DNA of 64,000 nucleotides from Sphaerotilus hippei (GTDB lineage: Bacteria > Pseudomonadota > Gammaproteobacteria > Burkholderiales > Burkholderiaceae_C): the NCBI RefSeq assembly GCF_003201595.1, contig NZ_QJJS01000008.1, forward strand, positions 1 through 64,000, in the 5' to 3' direction. The notes beneath the pieces are model-generated. The model made no database searches, had not been told where the DNA came from, and worked only from the letters and a program-made list of their open reading frames with translations. Within the stretch, counting starts at the first letter, position 1. Each line of letters starts with the position of its first letter. Below, piece by piece: positions 1 to 10,952 of the stretch. The position numbers were made by a program, and so were the translations under genes.

Positions 1-106
1 CAAAATGTATCCAGTCCGCTCCCGCGGCCAGTACGTTGCGGACCTCTTCTCCCAGCCGGGCGAAGTCGGCCGACAGGATGCTGGGGGCGATGCGGTGCAT
101 GGTCAT
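1..106 (-). CDS. cbbE: ribulose-phosphate 3-epimerase, N-terminal fragment (cut by window start)
   Basis: The minus-strand frame starts at the ATG at 106 and gives about 35 residues before the window ends. They match the conserved beginning of ribulose-5-phosphate 3-epimerase: an [16 protein letters not shown] block, then AGADWIHF, where the first beta-alpha unit of the TIM barrel carries the substrate-loop serine and an aspartate follows. The enzyme interconverts ribulose-5-P and xylulose-5-P in the Calvin and pentose phosphate pathways. It lies 12 bases after the cbbS stop on the same strand, so it is probably co-transcribed with RuBisCO. A second ATG at 100 is possible, and the Shine-Dalgarno is weak (ACGGGG). 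Only the N-terminus can be judged. Confidence 0.85.
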   Translation of the reverse strand, partial: MTMHRIAPSILSADFARLGEEVRNVLAAGADWIHF

Positions 107-118
107 GTCCCCGTCGAT

Positions 119-559
119 TCAGGCGCCGTAGCGCTCGCCTTCGGGCTGGCTGCTGGCATATGCACGCACGCTGTAGCGCATCGTGCGGCCGTGCACGTCC
201 TGGCGCTCCAGCGTGAAGCCGGGCTCGCGGGCGGGCCGGTGGACGAGGAAACTCATCACGATGCTCTCGACCCCCCGGGTCGAGTCGAAGGCCATCAGGC
301 GGATGTAGTGGTGCGCGAAGGTCTGGCGACACTGCCGCAGCTCGAGCATCACGCCGGCGGCGTCCTGCAGGTCGAACATCGGCATGCCGTGCATCTCCCA
401 GTAGGTGTTGCGCGGATGCGGATCGTCGGTGTACTCGACGCTCCAGGCGTAGCCACGGTCGAGGCCGTACTGCACCTGCAGCGCGATCTCGGCGTCGCTC
501 AGGTCGGGCAGGAAGCTGAACATGCCCTGGGTGATGCGGCCGGTCGGGTTGGTCATCAT
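119..559 (-). CDS. cbbS: RuBisCO small subunit, red type (form IC)
   Basis: This 146-residue protein is the small subunit of ribulose bisphosphate carboxylase, which caps the L8S8 holoenzyme. The sequence has the FSFLPDLSD start, the YTDDPHPRNTYWEMHG block and the extended C-terminus typical of red-type small subunits. It follows cbbL by 26 bases. The start is the first of two tandem ATGs (559 and 556), with an AAGGAG ribosome site 8 bases upstream. It is the second gene of the cbb operon and is presumably under CbbR control. Confidence 0.95.
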   Translation of the reverse strand: MMTNPTGRITQGMFSFLPDLSDAEIALQVQYGLDRGYAWSVEYTDDPHPRNTYWEMHGMPMFDLQDAAGVMLELRQCRQTFAHHYIRLMAFDSTRGVESIVMSFLVHRPAREPGFTLERQDVHGRTMRYSVRAYASSQPEGERYGA

Positions 560-585
560 GGCGAGGTTCTCCTTGGGCGTTCGGT

Positions 586-2182
<1,597 letters not shown>

Positions 2183-3121
2183 ATGAAAAACGTCACCTTC
2201 CGGCAGCTGCGGGTCTTCACCGAGGTCGCCCGCCACCTCAGCTTCGTGCGCGCCGCCGAGGCCCTGCACCTGACCCCCCCGGCCGTGACCATGCAGGTCA
2301 AGGAGCTGGAATCGGCCCTCGAGCTGCCGCTGTTCGACCGGCAGGGTCGCCAGGTGAGCCTGACCACCGCGGGCGAGTACTTCCTGGTCTACGCCCGGCG
2401 CCTGCTGGCCACGCTGAAGGATGCGGACGACGCGATGGCACGCCTGCGGCTGCTGGAGACCGGCCTGCTGACGGTGGGCCTGGTCAGCACGGCGAAGTAC
2501 TTCGTGCCGCGCCTGCTGGTGCAGTTCAGGCAGGAGCACCCGGGCGTGGAGGTCAAGCTGCAGGTCAGCCCGAACCGGGCGGAGCTGCTCAAGCTGCTGG
2601 GCAACAACGAGGTCGACCTGGCCATCATGGGCCGCACCCCCAACGAGATGGCGATGCGCAGCGAACCGTTCGCCGCCCACCCCCTGGTGTTCATCGCCCC
2701 GCCGGGCCACCCGGTCGGCGAGTTCGGGCACCCGCCGCTGTCGGTGCTGGAGCCCTACCCCTTCATCGTGCGCGAACCCGCGTCAGGCACCCGGGCCGCG
2801 ATGGAGAAGTTCTTTGCCGAGCGCCAGTTCACGCCATGCATCGCGATGGAGATGCCGAGCAACGAGACCATCAAGCAGGCGGTGATGGCCGGCATGGGGC
2901 TGGGCTTCGTCTCGCTGCACACCATCGCGCTGGAACTGCAGGCGCGGGCGCTGCAGCTGGTGCATGTCGAGCACACGCCGGTGATGCGGACCTGGTTCGT
3001 CGTGCACCGTCAGTCACGGGTGCTGTCGCCGGCCGCCGAGGCCTTCCGCTACTTCGTGCTCGAGCATGCCGAGGCCTTCCTGGCCCGCCAGGACGGACCG
3101 CTGCTGGCCGAGCCGCACTGA
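2183..3121 (+). CDS. cbbR: LysR-type transcriptional regulator of the Calvin cycle
   Basis: This 312-residue LysR protein is divergent from cbbL, the standard place for CbbR, which activates cbb operons in response to metabolites such as RuBP or NADPH. Residues about 5-64 form the winged helix-turn-helix ([38 protein letters not shown] split across the helices). The remainder is the periplasmic-binding-like effector domain, with [13 protein letters not shown] and the GLGFVSLHT segment typical of CbbR. It is full length. The assignment rests on family resemblance plus synteny. A general LysR role would be the alternative, but it is unlikely here. Confidence 0.92.
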   Translation: MKNVTFRQLRVFTEVARHLSFVRAAEALHLTPPAVTMQVKELESALELPLFDRQGRQVSLTTAGEYFLVYARRLLATLKDADDAMARLRLLETGLLTVGLVSTAKYFVPRLLVQFRQEHPGVEVKLQVSPNRAELLKLLGNNEVDLAIMGRTPNEMAMRSEPFAAHPLVFIAPPGHPVGEFGHPPLSVLEPYPFIVREPASGTRAAMEKFFAERQFTPCIAMEMPSNETIKQAVMAGMGLGFVSLHTIALELQARALQLVHVEHTPVMRTWFVVHRQSRVLSPAAEAFRYFVLEHAEAFLARQDGPLLAEPH

Positions 3122-3162
3122 GCCCGCCTGCGGGTCGGACCGGGGCCAGGCAGCCCATCACG

Positions 3163-3186
3163 AAAAAAGCCCGGCAGTCAAGCCGG
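3163..3186 (-). terminator. intrinsic-terminator-like hairpin reading on the minus strand
   Basis: CCGGC (3171-3175) and GCCGG (3182-3186) form a short stem around a 6-base loop. The run of six A at 3163-3168 becomes a U tract when read on the minus strand. The orientation does not serve cbbR, which ends at 3121 on the plus strand. No annotated minus-strand gene ends here, so the element is either fortuitous or stops an antisense transcript. Confidence 0.4.
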
Positions 3187-3194
3187 ATCGCATG

Positions 3195-3378
3195 TACACT
3201 GCTCCCACAGAAATGCACAAGACCCGTTTTGCAAGGTCTTCCCTCACCGCTTCAGTGCTCTGCATTGAAGCCGGCCAGCTCGAATCCCGGTTGGATGTTT
3301 CTTGAGTGTCTCTGCATGCACGTGCCACGCTTCGTGGCTGCGTGTTTCTTCATCAATTGCTCAACAAGGAACATCTCC
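3195..3378 (+). promoter_or_regulatory. cold-shock gene promoter and long structured leader
   Basis: TACACT at 3195-3200 is a plausible -10 element, and no good -35 is visible. A leader of roughly 170 bases would follow, as is usual for csp genes. It holds a hairpin AAGACC/GGTCTT (3219-3224 with 3235-3240, 10-base loop) and a GCCACG/CGTGGC hairpin (3324-3338). AGGA at 3367-3370 lies 8 bases before the ATG. In enterobacterial csp genes such leaders act as RNA thermosensors. That role here is inference. Confidence 0.4.
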
Positions 3379-3594
3379 ATGAGTACGCTTCAAACTGGCA
3401 CGGTCAAGTGGTTCGACGACGGCAAGGGCTTCGGCTTCATCACGCCGGCCGACGGCAGCAAGGACCTGTTCGCTCACCACAGCGAAATCAAGAACAACGG
3501 CGGCTTCCGCACGCTGGCTGAGAACGCCCGCGTCGAATTCGAAGTCAAGCAAGGCCCGAAGGGCCTGCAAGCGGCCAACATCCGCACGATCTGA
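3379..3594 (+). CDS. cspA: cold-shock domain protein
   Basis: The 71-residue protein is a single cold-shock domain, a five-strand OB-fold RNA chaperone. RNP1 is KGFGFIT (residues 16-22) and RNP2 is LFAHHSEI (30-37), a variant of the usual [18 protein letters not shown] closes the fold as in other CspA-family proteins. It stands alone, with its own leader and a strong terminator at 3654-3679. Whether it is cold-inducible or constitutive cannot be told from the sequence. Confidence 0.95.
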   Translation: MSTLQTGTVKWFDDGKGFGFITPADGSKDLFAHHSEIKNNGGFRTLAENARVEFEVKQGPKGLQAANIRTI

Positions 3595-3653
3595 GGTCAC
3601 GTGCCCCTCGTGGGGCGCTGATCCGATCCGGCAGCATCCAATGCTGCCACCCG

Positions 3654-3679
3654 AAAACCGCGGCTTGCCGCGGTTTTTT
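3654..3679 (+). terminator. rho-independent terminator after the cold-shock gene
   Basis: CCGCGGC (3658-3664), a 2-base TT loop and GCCGCGG (3667-3673) form a GC-rich stem followed by six T (3674-3679). Four A precede the stem, so it could also work in reverse. Confidence 0.9.
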
Positions 3680-3780
3680 GTCGTCTGGACGGCAACGACG
3701 CCGATCACGGCGAGGCCTCGACACCTCGGGCATGATCGCCCGGTGGCGCCGTGCCACCCCTGAACCCGTCCGGATCCGCC

Positions 3781-4833
3781 ATGGCCCCTGCTGCCCCTCC
3801 GCTCCAATTCCTGTCCCCCGCCTGGTTCTCGATCGTGCTGGGGTTTGCCGGCCTGTCCCTGGCCTGGCACCGCGCGATGCCGCTGATGGGTGAAGCCGCC
3901 GAGGCCCTGGCGCTCGCCTGTGGCGGCGTGGCCTTGCTGGTGTTCGTCGCGCTGGCCGCCGCCAGCGTGCTGCGACTGCAACGCCACCCCGGGGCCTGGC
4001 GCGACGACCGGGCCCACCCGGTGCGCCATGCGTTCATCGCGGCCATCCCGGTGGCGCTGATCCTGCTGGCCACGGTGTCGACGGCCCTGTTCGGCAGCAC
4101 CTTCGTGCCACCCGAAGCACGCCGGTCCGGTGTTTCGCCCGGATGGCTGCAGCAGGTGACCGGCGCCGTGTGGGGGCTGGGTGCGCTGTCGCTGATCGGC
4201 GTGTGCGTGTGGGTGATGCGCCGCTGGTGGCTGGGCAACCGGGCCGGCGGACTGCAGTGGCAGGTGCTGACCCCGGTCCTGTTCATCCCGGTGGTCGGCC
4301 ATGTGCTGGTGCCGCTGGCGGGCGTGCCGCTGGGGCATGCGCAGTGGTCGGCGGCGCAGTTCGGCATCGGCCTGCTGCTGTGGCCGGTCGTGCTGACCCT
4401 GCTGCTGGTGCGCCTGGCCACGCAGGGCCTCTGGCCGGAGCGCCTCATGCCGTCGACGATGATCCTCGTGGCCCCACCGGCGGTGATCGGGGTGTCGGCG
4501 CCGCTGCTGGGCGCGCCGGAGCTGCTGGGCTGGACGAGCTGGGGCATCGCCCTGTTCATGCTGCTGTGGGTGGGCGGCCTGCTGCGCCGCATGACGGGCC
4601 AGGCCTTCACGATCGGCCACTGGGCCGTGTCCTTTCCGCTGGCGGCGCTGGCCGCGCTGACGCTGTCCCTGGCCCGCCCGGGAGACCTGATGGCCGTGCT
4701 GGGCCCGCTGCTGCTGGCGTTCACCTCGGTGGTGTTCGTCGGGCTGACGCTGGGCACGGTGCGTGGCCTGCGCCAGGGCACGCTGCTGGCACCGGAGCCG
4801 ATCGCGACCTTGCTGCCGGTCGGTCCGGGCTGA
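3781..4833 (+). CDS. SLAC1/TehA-family membrane transporter
   Basis: The product is about 350 residues and consists almost entirely of hydrophobic helices (about ten), with short loops. This fits the TehA/SLAC1 family (TDT, tellurite-resistance/dicarboxylate transporters and anion channels). The early [18 protein letters not shown] segment is the family's characteristic first helix, and the [14 protein letters not shown] and F(T)[10 protein letters not shown] segments match later helices. The substrate is unknown. Dicarboxylate, sulfite or small-anion export are known family roles. I prefer the ATG at 3781. An in-frame GTG at 3751 would add 10 residues, and neither has a clear ribosome site. 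It is convergent with the next gene. Confidence 0.75.
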   Translation: MAPAAPPLQFLSPAWFSIVLGFAGLSLAWHRAMPLMGEAAEALALACGGVALLVFVALAAASVLRLQRHPGAWRDDRAHPVRHAFIAAIPVALILLATVSTALFGSTFVPPEARRSGVSPGWLQQVTGAVWGLGALSLIGVCVWVMRRWWLGNRAGGLQWQVLTPVLFIPVVGHVLVPLAGVPLGHAQWSAAQFGIGLLLWPVVLTLLLVRLATQGLWPERLMPSTMILVAPPAVIGVSAPLLGAPELLGWTSWGIALFMLLWVGGLLRRMTGQAFTIGHWAVSFPLAALAALTLSLARPGDLMAVLGPLLLAFTSVVFVGLTLGTVRGLRQGTLLAPEPIATLLPVGPG

Positions 4834-4908
4834 CCGGGCCGCCACCCCGCCCGAGCGCCGCCGTGCGGCATCACGCCGTCGGCGCACGACCCGCATCGCC
4901 GCCGGCCG

Positions 4909-5001
4909 CGAGGTCGAGTTCATCGAGATCTGGACCCGCTCCGAAGCCTTCCGCCGGGCCCACGCCAGGGCCGGCCAGCGGAAGGAAGGGCCTCGACCTC
5001 G
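4909..5001. repeat. long-range inverted repeat between convergent genes
   Basis: CGAGGTCGAG (4909-4918) is exactly complementary to CTCGACCTCG (4992-5001), with 73 bases between. The element lies in the gap between two convergent genes and could form a branched terminator, but there is no T tract. No gene is evident in 4834-5008. Confidence 0.35.
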
Positions 5002-5008
5002 GCCCGCC

Positions 5009-6409
5009 TCAGTTCGAGGGCGGCGACGTCGTGCGCTGAAGGCCGGCGCCCAGCGCCACCGGGGCCAGGCCGGCTCCGTGCCGCTGCCACATCGCCTCGT
5101 ACAGCGCCTCCAGGTCCCGCGCATAGGCGGGCACGTCGAACAGCGCGCAGCTCAGGCGCTGCTCGGCCAGGCGCTGGCGCAGCCGGCCCAGCCGCGGCGG
5201 ATCACCGGCCAGCGCCAGGGCCAGGTCCGCATACGCCTGCAGGCTGTCGGTCACCAGCTCGGGCAGGCCGGCGGCATGCAGCAGGCTGCCCGCGACCCGC
5301 GCGGCGAACGTGTCGCCCGCACAGGTCAGCACCGGCACGCCGGCCCACAGCGCATCGCTGGCCGTGGTGTGGGCGTTGTAGGGCAAGGTGTCGAGCACCA
5401 GATCGGCCAGCTGCAGCCGCCCCAGGTGCTCGACCTGGGGCCGGTCCTCGGCGAACACCAGCCGGTTCGGATCGACCCCGCGGCGCAGCGCCTCCTGGCG
5501 CAGCTGGCCTTCGGCCTGGCGGTCGCCGAGCAACCAGAGCACGCTGCCCGGGGTCAGCGCCAGCACCAGGCACCAGATGTCGAACACGTCGGGCGTGAAC
5601 TTCCAGGCCTGGTTGAAGCAGCACAGCACCAGGCCCTCGGCGGGCAGGCCGACCGAGGCCCGGGTCGGTGCCGGGCCGATCGTGCCGTGCCGACCGCGGG
5701 GCTGGTAGCTGTGCGGCATGCGGGCCAGCGCCTCGCTGTAGTCGCCGGCCGCCGCTGCCGGCGTGACGAAGGCATCGCTGATGAGGTAGTCGCAGAAGTC
5801 GCCGCCCGAGGTGCCCGGATAGCCCAGGAAGCTCACCTGCACCGGCGCGGGCCGGTAGGTCAGCACGGCGGTGCGGGTGGCGGCGGTGTAGCCCTTCAGG
5901 TCGATCAGGATGTCGATGCCGTCCGCATGGATGCGCCGCGCCACGGCCAGGTCGTCGAGCGGACGGATGTCGGTGAAGGCCTCGAAGCGGGCCTGCAGGC
6001 GCTGGCGCATGCCACGCCCCTCGTCGGCCCCGTAGCTGTAGGCATGCAGCTCGAAGCGCGCCCGGTCATGCGCCTCCAGCAGCTCGACCATCAGCAGCGC
6101 GGTGGCATGCTCCTGGAAATCGGCCGACAGGTAACCCAGGCGGATCGGCCCGGCACGCGCCGGGCGCAGCGCCAGGTCGAACTCGTCGTGCAGCCGGGCG
6201 CGGTCGACGGCGCTGGCCTCGAGGCGGCCGGCCATCCAGCGCTGCGCGCAGCGCCGCTGCTCACCGGCGGTGATGCCGGGCAGCGACAGCAGATGGAAAG
6301 GCGACAAAGCGGCTGCGTCCGGATCCGCCAAAGCCGCCACCGCCTGCCGCTGCCAGCGCCCGAAATCGTCCCAGTCGCACAGCGCACGGCTGCGGGCATA
6401 GTGTTTCAT
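5009..6409 (-). CDS. SPINDLY/OGT-type glycosyltransferase (GT41 catalytic region without TPR repeats)
   Basis: The 466-residue protein matches the catalytic half of the O-GlcNAc transferase/SPINDLY family (GT41). Evidence includes [18 protein letters not shown] (residues about 105-122), [26 protein letters not shown] with [21 protein letters not shown], and [29 protein letters not shown]. These are the donor-sugar binding segments. Family members usually carry several N-terminal TPR repeats for protein targets. Here only about 100 residues precede the catalytic region and show no TPR consensus. The start at 6409 is supported by GGAGG 7 bases upstream, so this looks like a native short form. 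Substrate is unknown. Bacterial homologues can glycosylate proteins such as flagellins or adhesins. Confidence 0.75.
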   Translation of the reverse strand: MKHYARSRALCDWDDFGRWQRQAVAALADPDAAALSPFHLLSLPGITAGEQRRCAQRWMAGRLEASAVDRARLHDEFDLALRPARAGPIRLGYLSADFQEHATALLMVELLEAHDRARFELHAYSYGADEGRGMRQRLQARFEAFTDIRPLDDLAVARRIHADGIDILIDLKGYTAATRTAVLTYRPAPVQVSFLGYPGTSGGDFCDYLISDAFVTPAAAAGDYSEALARMPHSYQPRGRHGTIGPAPTRASVGLPAEGLVLCCFNQAWKFTPDVFDIWCLVLALTPGSVLWLLGDRQAEGQLRQEALRRGVDPNRLVFAEDRPQVEHLGRLQLADLVLDTLPYNAHTTASDALWAGVPVLTCAGDTFAARVAGSLLHAAGLPELVTDSLQAYADLALALAGDPPRLGRLRQRLAEQRLSCALFDVPAYARDLEALYEAMWQRHGAGLAPVALGAGLQRTTSPPSN

Positions 6410-6601
6410 CCGACCCCTCCGGTGATGGCCAGTGGATGCAGCGCAAGGTCCGCGCCCGTTGACACCCTCGTGACAGGCATCAAGGTCGACGTCGGACTGG
6501 CGCCCGCCGCGCTTGGTACATTTACGAGTTCGCGACGTCCTGCGCCGGGCTCGGCCCGGCCACCCCTGCAGTCGCCCTGTGCCCCTTCTTACCGCTGCCC
6601 C

Positions 6602-7153
6602 ATGACCACTGCCACCGCCTCGTCTCCCAGCCAACGTGACCTGGGTCGCCATTCCTATGACCGCGACGCGCTGCTGGCCTGTGGCCGCGGAGAGCTGTTC
6701 GGCCCCGGCAACGCCCGCCTGCCGCTGCCCAACATGCTGATGATGGACCGCATCGTCCGCATCGACGACACCGGCGGCGAGCACGGCAAGGGCACGATCG
6801 AGGCCGAACTCGACATCGTCCCCGACCTGTGGTTCTTCGGCTGCCACTTCGAAGGCGATCCGGTGATGCCGGGCTGCCTGGGCCTCGACGCGCTGTGGCA
6901 GCTGGTCGGCTTCTGGCTCGGCTGGCGCGGCAACCCCGGCCGCGGCCGGGCGCTCGGCGCCGGCGAGGTCAAGTTCTTCGGCCAGGTGCTGCCCAGCGTC
7001 AAGAAGGTCACCTACCGCCTGGATCTCAAGCGTGTCATCGAGCGCAAGCTGGTGATGGGCATCGCCGACGGCCACATGTATGCCGACGGCCGCGAGATCT
7101 ACACCGCCACCGACCTGAAGGTCGGTCTGTTCACTTCGACGGAAAACTTCTGA
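6602..7153 (+). CDS. fabA: 3-hydroxydecanoyl-ACP dehydratase/isomerase
   Basis: This 183-residue hot-dog fold enzyme dehydrates 3-hydroxydecanoyl-ACP and isomerises trans-2 to cis-3-decenoyl-ACP, the branch point to unsaturated fatty acids. The active-site segment [22 protein letters not shown] places the catalytic His at 82 and Asp at 96, the same 14-residue spacing as in E. coli FabA. Its stop overlaps the start of fabB by one base (TGATG), so the two are translationally coupled. The N-terminus is about 12 residues longer than in E. coli. Confidence 0.95.
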   Translation: MTTATASSPSQRDLGRHSYDRDALLACGRGELFGPGNARLPLPNMLMMDRIVRIDDTGGEHGKGTIEAELDIVPDLWFFGCHFEGDPVMPGCLGLDALWQLVGFWLGWRGNPGRGRALGAGEVKFFGQVLPSVKKVTYRLDLKRVIERKLVMGIADGHMYADGREIYTATDLKVGLFTSTENF

Positions 7154-8367
7154 TGCGCCGCGTCGTCGTCACCGGATACGGCATCGTCTCGAGCATCGGC
7201 AACAACGCCGACGAGGTCGCCGCCAGCCTGCGCGAGGGCCGTTCGGGCCTCACCTTCAACCCCGCCTATGCCGAGAAGGGCATGCGCTCGCAGGTCAGCG
7301 GCCGGCCGACGCTGGACCTCGAGGCCACGATCGACCGCCGCACCCTGCGCTTCATGGGCGACGCTGCCGGCTACTCCTACGTGGCGATGCAGCAGGCCAT
7401 CGCCCACGCCGGCCTGACGCCGGAGCAGGTCTCGAACCCGCGCACCGGCCTGGTCGCCGGCTCGGGCGGCGCCTCCAGCCTCAACCAGGTCTGGGCCGCC
7501 GACACGCTGCGCGCCAAGGGCATCAAGCGGGTCGGCCCCTTCATGGTCACCAAGACCATGGGCAGCACGGTCTCGGCCTGCCTGGCCACGCCCTTCGGCA
7601 TCAAGGGCGTGAACTACTCGATCACCTCGGCCTGCTCGACCAGCGCGCACTGCATCGGCCACGCCGGCCAGCTGATCGCCTGGGGCAACCAGGACGTGGT
7701 CTTCGCCGGTGGCGGTGAAGAGGAGAGCTGGGAGCTGTCGCTGCTGTTCGACGCGATGGGCGCGATGTCCAGCTCCTACAACGACACGCCGGCCAGCGCC
7801 TCGCGCGCCTTCGATGCCAGCCGCGACGGCTTCGTCATCGCCGGTGGCGGCGGCATGCTGGTGCTGGAGTCGCTCGAGCACGCCCAGGCCCGCGGCGCCA
7901 ACATCCTGGCCGAGCTGGTGGGCTTCGGCGCCACCTCCGACGGCCACGACATGGTCGCGCCGTCCGGCGAAGGCGCGGTGCGCTGCATGCAGCAGGCGCT
8001 GGCCAACGTGAAGACGCCGGTCGACTACATCAACGCGCACGGCACCTCGACGCCGGTGGGCGACCTGGCCGAGCTGGGTGCGGTGCGCCAGGTCTTCGGC
8101 GACCACATCCCGGCGATCAGCTCGACCAAGTCGCTGACCGGCCACTCGCTGGGCGCGGCCGGCGTGCAGGAGGCGATCTACTCGCTGCTGATGCTGCGCG
8201 ACGGCTTCGCCGCCGCCTCGGCCCACATCGAGAACCTGGATCCGGCCGCTGAAGGCATGCCCATCCTGCGCGAGCGCCGCGATGCGCCGATGAACACGGT
8301 GCTGTCCAACAGCTTCGGCTTCGGCGGCACCAACGCGACGCTGGTGTTCTCGCGCTACGCCGGCTGA
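7153..8367 (+). CDS. fabB: 3-oxoacyl-ACP synthase I
   Basis: The 404-residue condensing enzyme elongates fatty acids, especially the cis-unsaturated intermediates made by FabA. The nucleophile lies in [13 protein letters not shown] (Cys161), and the two catalytic histidines are in [11 protein letters not shown] and [12 protein letters not shown]. The C-terminal glycine loop is FGFGGTNAT. It is full length. The fabA-fabB pair is the classic anaerobic unsaturated-fatty-acid pathway of proteobacteria. Confidence 0.95.
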   Translation: MRRVVVTGYGIVSSIGNNADEVAASLREGRSGLTFNPAYAEKGMRSQVSGRPTLDLEATIDRRTLRFMGDAAGYSYVAMQQAIAHAGLTPEQVSNPRTGLVAGSGGASSLNQVWAADTLRAKGIKRVGPFMVTKTMGSTVSACLATPFGIKGVNYSITSACSTSAHCIGHAGQLIAWGNQDVVFAGGGEEESWELSLLFDAMGAMSSSYNDTPASASRAFDASRDGFVIAGGGGMLVLESLEHAQARGANILAELVGFGATSDGHDMVAPSGEGAVRCMQQALANVKTPVDYINAHGTSTPVGDLAELGAVRQVFGDHIPAISSTKSLTGHSLGAAGVQEAIYSLLMLRDGFAAASAHIENLDPAAEGMPILRERRDAPMNTVLSNSFGFGGTNATLVFSRYAG

Positions 8368-8379
8368 GTGCCGCGAAAC

Positions 8380-8407
8380 GGTGCCGCCCCACTCCAAGGG
8401 CGGCACC
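8380..8407 (+). terminator. perfect hairpin after fabB
   Basis: GGTGCCGCCC (8380-8389) pairs perfectly with GGGCGGCACC (8398-8407) around an 8-base loop, 13 bases after the fabB stop. There is no T tract, so it may slow or stabilise transcript ends rather than act as a strict intrinsic terminator. Confidence 0.55.
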
Positions 8408-8501
8408 ACGTCCCCGGGCCTGCGGCACGCAGGTATCCGGGCGACGCATCCTGATCCTCGGAAAACACGCTTGCCCCTTTCGCGAGGCATGCCGCAAGAT
8501 G

Positions 8502-8523
8502 GCCGGATCGCTCAACATCCGGC
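8502..8523 (+). promoter_or_regulatory. hairpin just upstream of the metY ribosome site
   Basis: GCCGGAT (8502-8508) and ATCCGGC (8517-8523) form a 7-base-pair stem around CGCTCAAC. It ends 4 bases before the GAGGA ribosome site of metY. The position would allow translational control, but it does not match any SAM-sensing riboswitch core I know. Confidence 0.35.
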
Positions 8524-8538
8524 ACCCGAGGACGATTG

Positions 8539-9834
8539 ATGACCCAAGATCCCCGCAGCACCTGGCGTTTCGAGACCCTGTCCGTGCACGGCGGCTACTC
8601 GCCCGACCCGACCACCAAGGCGGTGGCCGTGCCCATCTACCAGACGGCGGCCTACGCCTTCGACAGCGCCCAGCACGGCGCCGAACTGTTCGACCTGAAG
8701 GTGCCGGGCAACATCTACAGCCGCATCATGAACCCGACCAACGACGTGCTGGAGCAGCGGCTCGCGGCACTCGAAGGGGGCATCGCGGCGCTGGTGCTGG
8801 CCTCCGGCCAGGCGGCGGTGACCTACGCGATCCAGACCATCACCGAGGCGGGTGACAACATCGTCGCCAGCAGCGCGCTCTATGGGGGCACCTACAACCT
8901 GTTCGGCCACACGCTGCCGCAGTACGGCATCCAGACCCGTTTCGCCGACTGGCGCGATCCAGCCAGCTTCGAGCCGCTGATCGACGAGCGCACCAAGGCG
9001 GTCTTCGTCGAGTCGCTGGGCAACCCGCAGGGCAACATCACCGATTTCGAGGCCATCGCCGAGATCGCCCACCGCCACGGCGTGCCGCTGATCGTCGACA
9101 ACACCGTGCCCAGCCCCTACCTGTGCCGCCCGATCGAGCACGGCGCCGACATCGTCGTGCACTCGCTGACCAAGTACCTGGGTGGCCACGGCACGACCAT
9201 CGGCGGGGCCATCGTCGACTCGGGCAAGTTCCCGTGGGCCAAGTACCCCGAGCGCTTCAAGCGCCTGAACACGCCCGAGGTCAGCTACCACGGCGTGGTC
9301 TACACCGAGGCGCTGGGCCCGGCGGCCTACATCGGCCGCGCCCGCACCGTGCCGCTGCGCAACATGGGCGCGGCGCTGTCGCCGTTCAACGCCTTCCTGA
9401 TCCTGCAGGGCATCGAGACGCTGGCGCTGCGCATGGACCGCATCTGCAGCAATGCCGTGGCGGTGGCTCGGCACCTGACGCAGCACCCCAAGGTCGCCTG
9501 GGTCAACTACGCCGGCCTGGGAGACCACCCCGACCACGCGCTGGCCCGCAAGTACCTGGGCGGGCGTGCCTCCGGCCTGTTCACCTTCGGCGTGCAGGGC
9601 GGCCGCGCGGCCGGCGAGCGTTTCCTCGATGCGCTGCAGCTCTTCACCCGGCTGGTCAACATCGGCGACGCCAAGTCGCTGGCCACGCACCCGGCCTCGA
9701 CCACCCACCGCCAGCTGTCACCGGACGAGCTGGCCCGGGCCGGCGTGACCGAGGACACGGTGCGCCTGTCGATCGGCATCGAGCACGTGGACGACCTGAT
9801 CGCCGACCTGGAGCGGGCGCTGGCGCAGGTGTGA
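8539..9834 (+). CDS. metY: O-acetylhomoserine aminocarboxypropyltransferase (direct sulfhydrylation)
   Basis: The 431-residue PLP enzyme makes homocysteine from an acylated homoserine and sulfide. It has the Cys/Met-metabolism fold. [20 protein letters not shown] opens the protein, [10 protein letters not shown] and SGQAAVTYA line the active site, DNTVPSPYL follows, and the PLP lysine is in [16 protein letters not shown] (Lys212). The length and the PHE-region insertion fit MetY rather than the shorter MetZ or MetB. The start is the ATG with GAGGA 7 bases upstream. A TTG three bases earlier is less likely. Confidence 0.9.
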   Translation: MTQDPRSTWRFETLSVHGGYSPDPTTKAVAVPIYQTAAYAFDSAQHGAELFDLKVPGNIYSRIMNPTNDVLEQRLAALEGGIAALVLASGQAAVTYAIQTITEAGDNIVASSALYGGTYNLFGHTLPQYGIQTRFADWRDPASFEPLIDERTKAVFVESLGNPQGNITDFEAIAEIAHRHGVPLIVDNTVPSPYLCRPIEHGADIVVHSLTKYLGGHGTTIGGAIVDSGKFPWAKYPERFKRLNTPEVSYHGVVYTEALGPAAYIGRARTVPLRNMGAALSPFNAFLILQGIETLALRMDRICSNAVAVARHLTQHPKVAWVNYAGLGDHPDHALARKYLGGRASGLFTFGVQGGRAAGERFLDALQLFTRLVNIGDAKSLATHPASTTHRQLSPDELARAGVTEDTVRLSIGIEHVDDLIADLERALAQV

Positions 9835-9843
9835 GCCGGCACG

Positions 9844-9860
9844 GCCCGGCACCGCCGGGC
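9844..9860. terminator. hairpin between convergent metY and rdgC
   Basis: GCCCGGC (9844-9850), a 3-base loop and GCCGGGC (9854-9860) form a compact stem between the two stop codons. No T tract follows in either direction. Confidence 0.45.
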
Positions 9861-9877
9861 TGTTCATGGCCGCGGGC

Positions 9878-10873
9878 TCAGGCCTCCCACGGTGGCAGGT
9901 CGGCCGATGCCGCGCCGGGCGCGGCCGGCGGCTCGACCGGCAGCACGGGTGCGACCGGCAGCGCCGGCATGCTGCCCGGGGCCTGCTCGCCACCGAGGGC
10001 ATCGAGCAGGTCCGGGATGAGCTGGCTCAGCTCGCCGGTGGCGATGGCCGCATCGGCGTCGAACTCGTCCTCCCCGCCCCCGCCGGCCTGGCCTTCGTAG
10101 ACGCCGTCGAGGAAGGTGATCTTCTTGACCTGCAGCGTGTCGGTCAGCAGGAAGCTGACGCGGTCGTTCCAGGTCATGGCCAGGCGCGTGGGCACCTTGC
10201 CCTGGGTCAGGATGTGCTGGCGCACCTCGTCGCTGTCCAGGCCGTGGCGGGCATAGCGCACCACCGACTTCATCTCGTCGGTCGACTTGAGCTCGCAGTC
10301 GCGGTCGACGGTGAAGATCGCCGGCGGCTCGCCGCTGACCAGCCATTCGGACATCGCCGCCTGAGGCGACACGGCGGTGTGGATGGGCGCGAGCGCCAGC
10401 CCGTCGACCGCCTGCACCAGCGCGGTGACGACGTCGTCGGCCCGACCGGGGCTGGAGGCGTCGACGACCATCAGGCGGGCCGCCGGGTCGATCCAGACCA
10501 GCATCGCCCCCTGCTTGGTGAAGGCCATGGGCAGCAGCTCCAGCGTGGCCTGCTCCTTGATCTCCTTGCTTTCCTTGCGGCCGGGCTTGCGGCCTTCAGT
10601 CTGCTCGATGTGCGCGCAGATCTCGTCGACGCGGCGCTTGACCACCGAACCGGGCAGCACCTTCTGCTCGACCATCATCTTCATCAGCCACTGGCCGCCG
10701 ACGGACTCGACCAGCACGCCGTGGCCCTTGCCACGGGGCTCGATCCAGCCGGCCGACATCGGCTGGCTGGCTCCGCAGGGCACGAAGCGGCGGGAGTCGA
10801 GGGCCGCCTCGACCTGCTCCAGCGACGCAGACCAGTCGGGACCGACACGAAAGAGGATCAGGTTCTTGAACAT
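9878..10873 (-). CDS. rdgC: recombination-associated protein RdgC
   Basis: The 331-residue protein matches RdgC, a ring-forming DNA-binding protein that limits RecA access to DNA. Family marks are the MFKNLILFRV start, the P(C)GxSQPMSAGW(I)EP segment, GQWLMKMMVEQKVLPGSVVKR, and LTWNDRVSFLLTDTLQVKKI-type residues near 250-270. The C-terminus is longer and rich in Pro, Ala and Gly. The gene is alone and convergent with metY. Confidence 0.93.
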   Translation of the reverse strand: MFKNLILFRVGPDWSASLEQVEAALDSRRFVPCGASQPMSAGWIEPRGKGHGVLVESVGGQWLMKMMVEQKVLPGSVVKRRVDEICAHIEQTEGRKPGRKESKEIKEQATLELLPMAFTKQGAMLVWIDPAARLMVVDASSPGRADDVVTALVQAVDGLALAPIHTAVSPQAAMSEWLVSGEPPAIFTVDRDCELKSTDEMKSVVRYARHGLDSDEVRQHILTQGKVPTRLAMTWNDRVSFLLTDTLQVKKITFLDGVYEGQAGGGGEDEFDADAAIATGELSQLIPDLLDALGGEQAPGSMPALPVAPVLPVEPPAAPGAASADLPPWEA

Positions 10874-10952
10874 GAGCAGACGGGTCGACGGACCCGGCGA
10901 TGAGCAACGAGGGGCGCATTGTCCACGCCCGGCTCTGGCACACTCGCTGGCC

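Noticed and set aside
8368-8538. SAM-II-like riboswitch upstream of metY
   Set aside because: The short pseudoknot core of SAM-II and SAM-V is not found. Only two simple hairpins are present.
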